A stretch of 64,000 nt of DNA from Hermetia illucens. Taxonomy: Eukaryota > Arthropoda > Insecta > Diptera > Stratiomyidae. This document shows positions 54,567 through 64,000 of this stretch, piece by piece; the stretch's first letter is position 1, and every line of letters begins with the position of its first letter. The translations under genes and the position numbers were made by a program. The notes under the pieces are model-generated. The model saw only the letters and a list, made by a program, of their open reading frames with translations. It did no database searches and was not told the DNA's origin. Location of the stretch: positions 136,692,712 to 136,756,711 of the forward strand of contig NC_051849.1 in NCBI RefSeq assembly GCF_905115235.1, written 5' to 3'.

Positions 54567-57500
54567 AACTACAACCACCCGCTGGAAACGCCAAATTTCT
54601 TTGAGTTCCCGAGCCAATGGCTCATAGTTCACCTTCTTCTTCAGGTATTTCCGTTCAATGTTGCTATTATGGGGGATAGCAACATCAATAATATACGCGG
54701 AGCGACCTGTCTTGTCAACTAACAGTACGTCAGGCTTGTTGTGTGCAGTATGGCGATCAGTCAGAACTTGCCAGTCCCAATACATGCTGCAAGCAGAACT
54801 ATCAAGTACTGCTTGCGGCTCATATCGGTAAATCGGACATGTTCCCGTGATCAGCCCATGCTTGTATGCAAGGTTTTGATGAATAACCTTACATACAGCA
54901 TTATTTTTTTTTTTTTGGGGTAGGGTAGGTGAATGCATTTACGCACACAGTGTTGGACTCCCGATTCGGTACGTCGTCGGACTACCAACTAAACACCTCC
55001 CCATCGTCAGAGAGCTAGCCTGGAACCGTTTGTCACATTACTTCGGGCCAGCCCCCGAACTCTCCCGCCTTGCGGAGCCTTCAAATCAGGGAATTGCTTT
55101 CACCAACGGGAGGGGAGAGCAGGAAGGGAACTGTCAGTTCAAGGAACCCCCTGCCATCCGGCTCCTCCACCGGTCGGGTTCTATCTTCTTAGCAACGAGA
55201 AAGGCCCGAACGTAATGGGCAACACGATTCCAGCTGTCAGTAGTCTTCAGCATCTCTTCCACAATGTTGTCTGGAGAGAGATCCCCTGTGTTTAAATAGA
55301 GCTGCTGACGAACCCCATCCCACCTTCCACAAGAAAAAAAAGTGTGGTGGGCATCGTCCACAACTCCATTGCAAAACACACAATGCGGAGAACGCGCTTT
55401 TCCAATCTTGTGCAGGTAAGACCGAAAATTTCCATGCCCACTTAAACATACAGCATTATGCCTGGTGATGTATTGCACCGGTGCCATAACAGTACAGCCA
55501 GAAATTAGATGGTCCAACGTCTCTAACGCCGAACCACACATTCTGCACTGGTCGTTATCCACCCGTTCTTTCATGATGAGTTTTTTATAAGCTCGGGTGG
55601 CGACCACGCCATCCTGAATGGCACACATGAACCCCTCCGTCTCAGCAAAGAGCTCCCCAGCACACAGCCATCTGTTCGACAAATGCAAATCGATAAATGG
55701 CTGCCAAAGACAATTCACTTGTTTGCCGTGCATTGCCTTCGATTTCCATTCATCGATCCGCTCTTGGTCCGACTTTACCGCGCAGCGAGTCGACTTGGCG
55801 ATGATGTTGTGCCGCCACGTCAACCACGCCCCTACCTCCGATGTCACGAGGCAGGTTCATCCGCTCCACGGCAAACTTTGGATGATGCATTCGGAATTTG
55901 GACATAGTTGTTCGTATCCGCCGCTGCACGTTTTCCAGGTCGGTCTTCGTCAACGGCAATATTCCGAATGCATAAGCCAGTGAAGGGATAGCGAATACAT
56001 TCAACGCGCTCATTTTATTCTTCCCCGAGAGATGCGATTTCAGCACCAGCTTTACATGTCGCAGGAATTCGGAGAGCAGAGCATCCTTCAGATCACCAAC
56101 TCGGGCATGGGTTCCTTGCAGAATTCCTAGGTACTTGTAGAAGTCTGTCTCGGTCATAGCTTCGATGTGGAGGTCACCAATGCTATGTCCGGCATGCGGC
56201 TCATGATCACCTTTGCAGATGGCTTGGATTCGACACTTGTCTAATCCAAACTCCATCCGAATATCACGGCTGAACATGCCTATTATTCGCAACAGACTTC
56301 TAAGATGGTTGTCAGTACCAGCATACAGCTTGATGTCATCTAGGTACATCAAGTGTGTCAGTTCGCACTTAGCACGTAGGCCATACTTTATTGCAAAACC
56401 ATGCCCTCTAGGATCATTCAGTGGCCGTGAAAACCCCCGTTCAGTGCCAGACAAAACCAAAGGGGTCTCAACGAATCCCCCTCCGTATACGGATGGGCTC
56501 TGAGGTATTAGCACCCTCAGATGTACGCACCGATAAGGTGGTCTGCCACCCGTCCATGACCGTCGCCAAAAACTTTATTAGTTTCAGATCAATGCGATAT
56601 AGATGTAGGATATCGATTAGCCAGGTATGCGGAACGCTATCGAAAGCCTTGGCATAATCGATATAGCAACTGAAGAGGTTTCTTTGGCCTCTAGTTGCTT
56701 GTCCTACAACTACCGAGTCGATAATGAATTGCTCTTTGCAACCCCTTGACCCGACTCGGCAGCCCTTCTGCTCCTCGGACAGAATGTTGTTGTGTGAGGA
56801 AGGGTGAAAATTCCTCCGGCCGACTCATGACCTCATTTATACTGCGTGCCAACCGACTGTATACGTTGGTAAATTTCTTATACCAGAAATTCTGCACCCA
56901 ATCCAGACTTGGACCCCTGCAGTTCTTCGAGCTGTTTATGGCTCGTAGAACTTCCTCTTCGGTAACATCCGCAAAATTCATGCCAGGCGTATTGGCATAT
57001 CGGGTGCCTTCGACGGGGATCCACTCAGCATGCTGGGCGGGTAACCCCCAAAGTCCACCCCAATACTCTTTCGCTTTCGTCACCGAGACCTGTATTGTCT
57101 GGACGCTCTGTTGCGATTCGTTGAGAGATTTGAAAAAGCGTTCCTCGCGTATGTTGCATTCTGGACACGTCTGCAATAACTTTCGCCATATCGTCGTAAC
57201 CGAATGCATATGACAGAAAATTTCTGTTTTAGTGTGGCCAGAATTTCAACTACGGGTGTCTCAATGGGGATGTGATAGTTCCGATAAACCCTCTGCACGT
57301 TATTTCTCACCCGTCTGCTGGCATTACCAGTGCTGATCTGAATCAGTCTAGCAATGTCCTGCCTTAGTGAGTCCCGCCGACGTTCCAGACGAATTTTCCA
57401 TGGTGGATCTCTTTGGTCACTCAAATCAATAACACGAAAGCGAATCTTCTGACCGTGCAATCTGATAGCCGCAACTGCACCACAATACGCAAGTGAATGT

Positions 57501-58225
57501 AGTTACAGCAGCGACATATCACACACAACCGAGATGCAATCTCATCATTGATTTGAGATAGAATTCCCCGAGTTACTGGAGATGCATAGAGCCTGGGAAT
57601 ACCTGGTCTATGCAAAGGATCCATATCCGAGAATTCTATACACGCTCTTTGGAATTCGTCCCGAACCTCAGCGGAAACCTCAGCTGGACGGTGGAGAAGA
57701 GTGTTTCGTCGAGTACTGAACCTGTTGCCTGCAGTGCGGCGTGGTGTTGTTGATGCCGCCGCCTCTGCCCCCAACGACTCTCGGTCACCAGTTTCCCCGA
57801 TGACCTCAAGTCGAATACGCTCCCTGATGGTGGCCGGGATTGTGTCGCTGCGAGTAATAAAGCGATATTGGTCTGCGACTCGTTGCACAGTCATGTGCGT
57901 GAATTGCGGGAAACGCTCGACGAATCTCTGGTGCAACAAGGGGCGGTAAGATGGTGTACCCTCCCCCCCCCCCCCGCCGTTATTTCGTAGTAGGAGCGGA
58001 TGATGAAGAGGTTGATTTCTTCAGTCCATTTCATCCGCTACCTACCCGAACCTGCCGAAGTGGTCGCCACAGATTGTGGTGAAACAGCTGCAGCAGGCGG
58101 AGTTGTGCTCCTGGTCGTCGTGGCGCCTAGACGTCGAACCGCCCCACGACTAGCAGTTTCGACGCTGTGCTGTCCATGACGGGAGCCCGACCCAGTCACC
58201 AAGTCAGACGACTCCCGCCGCTCCC
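54567..58225 (-). mobile_element. R4/Dong-like LINE, copy 3, most complete RT
   Basis: Minus strand, from ESSDLVTGSGSRHGQ near 58220 (5' truncated) to REIKEIW-like sequence at 54590 (3' truncated). It retains the region lost in copy 1: YAKAFDSVPHTWLIDILHLY-like RT palm at about 56700-56600, MYLDDIKLYAGTDNHLRSLL, and a single copy of the unit duplicated in copy 1. The zinc knuckle and KPDVLLVDKTGRSAYIIDVA nuclease motif lie on the two sides of an R1-like insert (54905-55445). Several frameshifts. A run of C at 57961-57974 marks one damaged point. Confidence 0.87.
54905..55445 (-). mobile_element. R1-like LINE 3' end inserted with a 14-bp target duplication
   Basis: 541 bp, 5' truncated, oriented minus: a T run at 54905-54916 (the poly(A) tail), the 3' UTR, the end RWRSRMAGGSLN and the knuckle CVFCNGVVDDAHHTFFSCGR. 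The flanking R4-like sequence ACATACAGCATTAT is repeated exactly (54891-54904 and 55446-55459), the product of target-primed reverse transcription. It matches 24370-24912 closely. Confidence 0.95.
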
Positions 58226-58639
58226 TAGGCCTGCAAAAAGACTTTGGCGAGGAAATGGTGAAGGAGCTTAGCATCTATTGGACAAGTGTGTCAACATATG
58301 CACATAGTATTAAATAAGCATCCTATCCTAGGAATGTCAAAGTTGCTTGGCAATATTTAAGGACGCCTGAACACATCCGTTGGACTATTGTGTCAACAAA
58401 TGTGTCCATACACACACGTATAGTGCTTAAACTAAAATGTTTGGTATCATGTACAGGTTTTTCGATAGAAAAAGGAACGGCGGCAAGGCAACGGGCATTG
58501 TCGCTAGTACGGCAGTATATTGGACGCAATCAATTTGGTTGGATTGAATAAACTCTTTTTCTATTTCTAATTCCGTATTTCATCAGAATTAGATGTTGAT
58601 TATAATGAGGTCTACGGCCGAGGATTGTTCTTCGTATAC
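58226..58639. other. Gap, with an LTR-like look but no proof
   Basis: No gene. TGTGTCAACA occurs twice (near 58288 and 58391) and AATAAA near 58547 precedes a T-rich stretch ending in CA, which is reminiscent of a solo LTR. No second copy or target duplication was found, so the family is undetermined. Confidence 0.3.
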
Positions 58640-61375
58640 ACGGTTCATCCATGTGCAGCTGCTACTGTACTGCTCCTACTATGTAGGAGAAATTATCAAC
58701 GGTCTCAAAGTTATAGTCTCCTACCTTTATTCTTCCCGTTTGGCCAGTGCGGTTTGATGTTGTTGGTTGGTTAGTTTTCGGTGCTGACGTTGCCACCACA
58801 TATTTTGTCTTGCCTTCGTTAATGTGCAGCCTAAGATTTCGCGCCGCCTGCTCGATCTGGCAGTTTGTACGTCTCGGGTCGTTCTTTCCATGATGTCAAT
58901 ATCGTCAGTATAGGCCAGTAGTTGGGTGGACTTAAAGAGGATAATACCCCTTGCATTTACCTCAGAATCACGGATCGCATGATATTGCATCCCCTTGTCG
59001 TAGACCGTTGTTGATGTCAAATGATGATGAGAGTGATCCTGCTGCTTTTATCTGGCCTCGCACATTGGTCAGGGTCAGCCTAGTCAGTCTTATCAATTTC
59101 GTCGTACCGAATTCTTTCATGGCCGTGTACAGTTTTACCCTGGCTATGTTATCATAGGCGGCTTTAAAGTCGATGAAAATATGATACAGCTGATGTCCAT
59201 ATTCCAACAGTTTTTCCATCGCTTGCCGCAGGGGGAAAATCTGACCTGTCGCTGATTTGCCCCTTTGGTATGGGCTAATGGTGTTTTGGGTGTATGGGAC
59301 TATCCGGCCTAGCAAGATAGCGGAGAATATCTTATAGATGGTACTCATCAATGTGATACCTCTATAATTGCTACACTGTGTGATATCTCTCTTTTTATGT
59401 ATGGGAGAGATAATGCCTCGTTGCCAGTCGTCAGGCATTGATTCGCTGTCCCACACCTTGAGCACAAGTTGATAAACCACTCCATATTTAACCAATTCGG
59501 CTGTAATTCCATCGGCTCCTGCGACTTATGATTTTTAAGCCGATGAATTGCACGGACTGTTTCTTCTATATTTGGTGGTGGCAGTATTTGTCCGTCGTCT
59601 TCAGTTTGCGGGACCTCCTACTTTTCGAGTTCACAAATCTCTTGGTTCTCCTAGGCTTCCTTTTTCCATCTGTGAAGTCGATTCTTCGCTCGCCGGAGTT
59701 CGTGATAACTCTCGGCGCATGCCCACGTCTTTTGAGAAGGCAACATTACTCGGTATGCGGCATTCTTCCGTTCCGTTGCTAGCTTACATTCATTGTCGAA
59801 CCAGCCGTTCCGACCCTTGTTGCGGTTGGGGCCAAGTATGTTTGTGGCCGTATCCATGATAACGTTCTTCAGGTGATTGTGAAGATCATTTGTTGATGCT
59901 TCATCTCCAGGATCTCTGTTGACTGCGGTTATTGCGGCATCCATTTCCCCCTATAGGTGTTTCGGAGGGCTGTGTTGTGGATGGCTTCAGTGTTAACTCT
60001 CACCTGACCGTCAGAAGGGATTGTAGGTGGTGTTATTATTCGAACCTAGAGCACCATGCCTACGAGAGAGTGATCCGAGGCTATATTGGCCCCCGTATAT
60101 GTTGTGGCATTCATCAAGGCTGAGAGGTAACGGCGTTCGATCAACACGTGGTCAATTTGGTAGAAACTGGTCCCGTCGAGAGAGGACCACGTATGCTTGG
60201 ACCGTTTTCCGCGCAAACCAGGTACTTCCAGCAATTTTTACTCGCGATACTGCTAACTGTTTAATCCGCAGTCCGTTATCGTTGGTATCCTTGTGTCAGC
60301 TGTGGGAGACGACGTATCTTCTGAATACAGACTCCACCCCTAGTTAGCTGTTGAAATCTCCAATCTGATTTTGATATCATATTTGGGACAGGCTTTGGGG
60401 ATCCGCTCAACTGCCTCATAGAAGGTATCCTTCTCCGACTCTGCAGCTACATCTGCAGTCTCATCTGTAGGGGGGTGAACGTTAATGAGGGTTATGTTTC
60501 TAAATTTGCCTTGCAAGCGTAGAGTGCATAGCCGTGCGCTTATGTTTTCAAAGACGAAGTTGAAATTAGTGTCCATGTTTTTTTTTTACAATTGGTATAT
60601 AGGTTGAAAAAAGAGGACTAGTTTTTTTTTCCTTATCCTGTAAATATTTTTATTCTTTCCCCGCATACGATCGTTTCGTAGAGTCTAATTAGGTACTAGC
60701 ACTGAGGAAGGAGGCACGTGGTCTACGAAACGATCGTATGCGGGAAAAAAATAAAAATATCTACAGGATAAGGGAAAAAAATCCTAGTTTTTTTTTCGAC
60801 TTATATTTTCAAAGCCGATAACAGCAGGTTTCATTTTTTGGCTGACTAAGAAACCTATACCGAGCACATGGTTTACTGGATGCCCACTATAATATATGGT
60901 GTAGTGTCTCTTCTCCAGGAAACCTGTCCAACGCATCTCCTGCAACGCTGTTACATCAACCCTATATTTGGACAGGGTATGGGCTAGCTGCTTGGAATCT
61001 CTATACAGGGAGCGCACGTTCCATGAGAAAATGCGTAAATCGTTATTCCGTTGTCGTTGCTGGGTTCGTCGTTGTGTTATCCGTCCAGTCCGAGGCTCCT
61101 ATTGTGGCTTAGATGGCTCCTATTGTGGCTTTGCTTTTCTGTGTAGGGTTGCCAGCCCTACCCAACTCCAACCTGGAGGACAAGTTGGTACAATTTGTCC
61201 GATTTTTAAGCGCGGGAGACTCGCCTTCATCCTTCTCCGTCTGCAGCTTTTCGTTAAGAAAGAGCTGCCAGCGGTCACCACGTGGAGGTGGAGATAGGGT
61301 TTGGTAGTAGAGCTGTTGGTGTTGGTGCAGCAGGCGTTTCTCAGGTTTTATGCTCCATCGTGGCCACCAACCCAC
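58640..61375 (-). mobile_element. RTE-B LINE, longest copy, dead
   Basis: Runs on the minus strand from a leader/start region (TLSPPPRGDRWQLFLNEKLQ, 61375) through the endonuclease (HTLSKYRVDVTALQEMRWTG, FLEKRHYTIYYSG, FRNITLINVHPPTDE, 61017-60340), the linker (NKGRNGWFDNECKLATERKN, 59944-59651) and RT (WQRGIISPIHKKRDITQCSN, YRGITLMSTIYKIFSAILLG, FIDFKAAYDNIARVKLYTAM, 59495-58968, then LLAYTDDIDI near 58920, TDD instead of ADD) to about 58640. The 3' end seen at 28.5-28.9 kb is absent. An inverted-repeat insertion splits the endonuclease (60614-60788). Confidence 0.88.
60614..60788. mobile_element. Inverted-repeat insertion (about 175 bp) in RTE-B
   Basis: Arms of about 67 bp (60614-60682 and 60722-60788) are inverted copies; the inner CCCGCATACGATCGTTTCGT is exact. 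The spacer is 39 bp. Each arm has a homopolymer run (T or A) and CCTTATCCTGTA. It interrupts the LINE between two copies of an ATNTTTTCAAAG sequence (near 60545 and 60808), perhaps a target duplication. Either a MITE or two inverted retroposed ends. Confidence 0.75.
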
Positions 61376-61574
61376 GTTTCGTCCTGGGACCTATACTACC
61401 ATTTGACCAGCAAATACTCTTAATGTACTCCTATATCTCTTCCTCCTGTTGCCTGACTACGTGAATCTGGATACTATGCAATGAAGTCTTGAAGCCACGG
61501 TGACATCCTAAACGAAGTATCTTGGGAACTCTAGGCATTCCCAATGGACTATGTCACACCCAAGCGGAGTTTTG

Positions 61575-61790
61575 AGAGAGTTACGGCGCAGTATTCTTTA
61601 CCCACGGATCATAGACTATCTGTGGAGTAGGAGTAATTTCGGATACGAACAGTAGAAGGGTCGAACGGTCATCCAGTATATGACAATGTATTTAAGACGG
61701 AGGTATTAGCGATACTGCAGGTCTGTCAATGGGATATAAACGCAAGTTCTATGAGTTACATTGTTATTCTGAACGACGATATAAACGTGT
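61575..61790 (+). mobile_element. Decayed LINE RNase H relic
   Basis: DNA likeness to 49800-49990: GTATTCTTTACCCACGGATC, ATTTCGGATACGAACAG and ACGGAGGTATTAGCGATACT. Too worn to read as protein beyond AVFFTHGS and EVLAIL. Confidence 0.55.
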
Positions 61791-62777
61791 ATAGCATTAG
61801 GACGGCTTGCATTATCGAAGTTATGAAGAGGTTTTCCTAGCTTTCCTTTAACCAAGAAAATTACTTAGAGGAGCGCTAAGTAAAAGACGACTCAATTGTT
61901 GTTCCGTTTTTTTTTATATAAGAAACGGTGCATAATGTGTAAAAAAAACCTATATTTGCCAGTAGCTGTGGAATAAATATAAAATTAGTACATGGTCACC
62001 ACCTATAATATATTCTTTTATCCTTGTTATCTTATTTACTCAACAAAGGTGAAAAGGGTTAAAATATGTAATAAATTTATCTTTTGGTTTGTCTTGTCTA
62101 AAAAAGGAGTTGAAATACTTATCTGTATTGGATACCCTTGGGGACGTTTTGTTTCATTTTTCTCGATTTTATATCTTAATAAACCAGCATAATTAATAAT
62201 AGTTAATCTGTAGTTTTTTCGAAGTTCCCATTTGCCTTACTTTGAAAATAAAAATCGCAATTGTAATTTAGGGCTTTTCATACAGCATATATCGATATTT
62301 CAGGAGCCAGTCAGAATCATCGATTCTGGTTATGTCTGGAAAGTAACGACGTAGAGTATTGCTCAGTCTGTTTTCCAATTCGATATGTGCGACTAACGTC
62401 GCATTGCACAGTTTAGTTCAGCCGCAATGAAAACAGTTGCCCACCTCGCACCTTGGTTCCCCCGCAACTCTATCCTTCCCCTGTCAGTAGTCATAACAAT
62501 ATTACAAAAAGCCGTAGCAACAAAAACAGCTGATCGTTGACTGCCCTCGTTCCGTCAAATTCGATTCCAGGCAAGGCAAATAGTGTTACGTTCGCTGACA
62601 TTGTCTAGGTAAAAGTGAACGTGGGGAAAATTTGATTGCAGCGTTACGGAGGAACATTGTCGAGTTTGCTTGCCCCTGGATTGCATTGTTTACTGTTATA
62701 GTTAAAGTACTTTCATTTGGACAGATAAGAGTTTTCGTCTTTCGGCTAATTGGAGTTTTTTTTATTGTAGTGCGAAA
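61791..62777. other. Intergenic DNA and 5' region of the last gene
   Basis: AT-rich to about 62300, then less so. A T-rich acceptor ending AG at 62770, seven bases before the ATG, and a possible donor (TCTAGGTAAAAG near 62608) suggest a 5' UTR intron. The promoter is probably near 62400-62600; no core element is certain. Confidence 0.45.
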
Positions 62778-63038
62778 ATGTCTGTGCTGAGACAGTGCGG
62801 CGTCTTAGCAAGGCAAGCGACAGCACTTCATCGTCCGAAGATCTCGCTGGTCCCATCGATTTCTTGGTATGTCGGGCGCAGTGCCGACGGAGTGAGTGGA
62901 AGTCGCTTCGATAATGATCCCAATCGACGAGGTTATAAAAAATTTGGGCATACGCCGCGGGAGACACCGCGTATTACGAAAATTTTTCATTTTGTTGTTG
63001 GATCGCTTTTCATCTTATCTCTCTTGGACTGGCCTTAG
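62778..63038 (+). CDS. Small mitochondrial-type membrane protein, 86 aa
   Basis: MSVLRQCGVLARQATALHRP is an amphipathic, basic start typical of mitochondrial import. A hydrophilic Gly/Arg/Asp segment (RFDNDPNRRGYKKFGHTPRE) follows, and one hydrophobic segment (IFHFVVGSLFILSLLDW) closes the chain, so a single-pass inner-membrane protein is likely. Length and design recall accessory or assembly subunits of respiratory complexes, but I do not recognise the family. The stop TAG (63036-63038) overlaps a strong donor, TTA|GTAAGT; if spliced at GTAAGT, codon 87 would be TA plus the next exon base. The acceptor at about 63242 would give TAA, also a stop. The frame therefore probably ends here either way. 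Confidence 0.6.
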   Translation: MSVLRQCGVLARQATALHRPKISLVPSISWYVGRSADGVSGSRFDNDPNRRGYKKFGHTPRETPRITKIFHFVVGSLFILSLLDWP

Positions 63039-63603
63039 TAAGTACCTGATCTAATATTAGCATAGTATCAGGTTATATATAACAGCAAACTGCAAGTAGA
63101 TTTGTTGATATTGTAACTTTTCCATTTTCGGAACATTTGGAAGGATTCGACTTGGGTTGGCAGTTTCTGAGCTCTGTTTAGGATTTTGTGATTTTTGCAT
63201 TGCAAATTATCGACGAACGTAATTGCACTTCTGAATTATTTCAGAAGAATATTAGTTGTTGTCTAAATATTTGCTTGATCGGAATTTAGGAATTGGTATT
63301 TTAAAGCGTTTTCAATAACACTTTTGACAACCAGTTCTAATTCCTTCTTAAAAGCTCGACAAATATGCCCAAGTATGGAATATGATGGGTTGTGTGTATT
63401 GGGGTTTTGTAGAGAAAACTTGATTGAAATAGATAGATTCTGGAACTTCCACATAGTTGTATGTCTAAATAATAAATTTGTTTGATTGTGATCTTCTAGA
63501 CAATTATAATCAATGGTTATTTTTCTACACTCGGTTTTAAACCTGTTTTTTGCTTAAAATAAATGATTGTTCATCCGACCAAAGTATCTTAGTCAGAGTT
63601 GGG
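63039..63603. other. Intron or 3' region of the last gene
   Basis: AT-rich, no recognised exon or repeat. A plausible acceptor (TTATTTCAG) lies near 63242. Confidence 0.45.
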
Positions 63604-63870
63604 CAAAATCATAATCATGTAATCATGTGATTACAATCATAATCACAAAGGGCTGATTATGATAACCAGCATGTAATCATGAAATTCGTTTAATAATAAG
63701 TAACATGGTTCGTAAGGCACAAACGACACTGCTCCTGATTTCATATGGTTGCATGTTAATAACTACGGTGATTACGGTTGCACGATTACATGATTGTAAT
63801 TGTAATGACGTGTGGTTATGATTACAATCATGTAATCATGCCCACTTCCTGATTACAATCGCAATCATGC
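63604..63870. repeat. ATGATTACAATCAT-type low-complexity tract
   Basis: Irregular runs of AATCATGTAATCATG, GATTACAATCATAATCAC and relatives on both strands for about 270 bp, with a less repetitive middle. It is locally self-complementary. Comparable tracts are common in insect genomes. Confidence 0.75.
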
Positions 63871-63909
63871 CCAGTGTTGGAGAAAACACAATAAGAGCAA
63901 TATATTGAA

Positions 63910-63998
63910 GTTGACTGTCGGTTTTGTACAGGGCAGAGGCGACTCATCAGACGCTACCTCATTTTTACCTTGGGAGCATCGTGACCAAAAGTAGCGAC
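63910..63998. repeat. Snapback repeat, copy 3
   Basis: TTGACTGTCGGTTTTGTACA, GGGCAGAGGCGACTCATCAG, ACGCTACCTCATTTTTACCT, TGGGAGCATCGTGACCAAAA. The most diverged copy; the long stem is weakened on its right arm. Confidence 0.7.
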
Positions 63999-64000
63999 AT

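Noticed and set aside
58287-58592. Possible solo LTR
   Set aside because: TG and CA-like edges and AATAAA are suggestive, but no second copy, target duplication or adjoining element was found.
60702-60730. Second hammerhead-like motif (CTGAGGA ... GAAA)
   Set aside because: The sequence between the two core parts does not form a proper stem II, so the match is probably coincidental or decayed beyond use.
1-64000. CRISPR arrays, prokaryotic operons, toxin-antitoxin or phage modules
   Set aside because: The window is clearly eukaryotic: spliced genes and insect transposons; regular spaced repeats were not found.

Overview
The window is eukaryotic, AT-rich and intron-bearing, and reads like a repeat-laden insect genome, most probably a fly (Diptera). 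The grounds are short GT-AG introns of 55-65 bp, the class of genes present, a mariner element, R1-, R4/Dong- and RTE-type LINEs, and many decayed non-coding repeats. No bacterial, CRISPR or operon-like content is visible. I could not run searches; family names rest on motifs read by eye.

Host genes are islands in transposon debris. From left to right: (1) a complete four-exon POGLUT2/3 (KDELC) protein O-glucosyltransferase on the minus strand, 118-7834, with an intron of about 6.1 kb filled with LINE relics and a C-terminal KDEL; (2) a three-exon gene for a 222-residue protein with two C2H2 zinc fingers, 17947-18784, plus strand; (3) a tight minus-strand pair, mRpS18B (32323-31647) followed 50 bp later by the intronless PYROXD1 (31596-30196); (4) a five-exon PLCXD-type phospholipase-C X-domain gene, 39132-40433, plus strand; (5) a small probable mitochondrial membrane protein, 62778-63038, plus strand. 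These genes do not form a pathway; only the mRpS18B/PYROXD1 spacing suggests linked expression.

Most of the rest is mobile DNA. Three copies of an R4/Dong-like LINE (36.3-38.3 kb minus, 46.1-49.7 kb plus, 54.6-58.2 kb minus) carry a restriction-like endonuclease motif, and the plus copy starts right after an ATA/TAA microsatellite. An R1-like LINE lies at 22.7-24.9 kb, a fragment at 26.6-27.1 kb, and a 541-bp 3' end is inserted in the third R4-like copy with a 14-bp target duplication. Two RTE/BovB-like families (called RTE-A and RTE-B here), I/jockey-like pieces and RNase H relics fill other stretches. A mariner sits inside another repeat at 15.5-16.8 kb.

Non-autonomous elements are abundant: repeat family A (about 0.25-1 kb, at least a dozen pieces), a tRNA-headed SINE (three copies), a MITE with an 8-bp target duplication (two copies and a relative), a multi-hairpin snapback repeat (three copies) and an inverted-repeat insertion at 60.6-60.8 kb. 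I found no convincing new defence, toxin or biosynthetic system. The most useful leads are the uncharacterised repeat families, the R4-like target context, the snapback repeat, the hammerhead-like motif in a short retroposed insert, and the packed mRpS18B/PYROXD1 pair.
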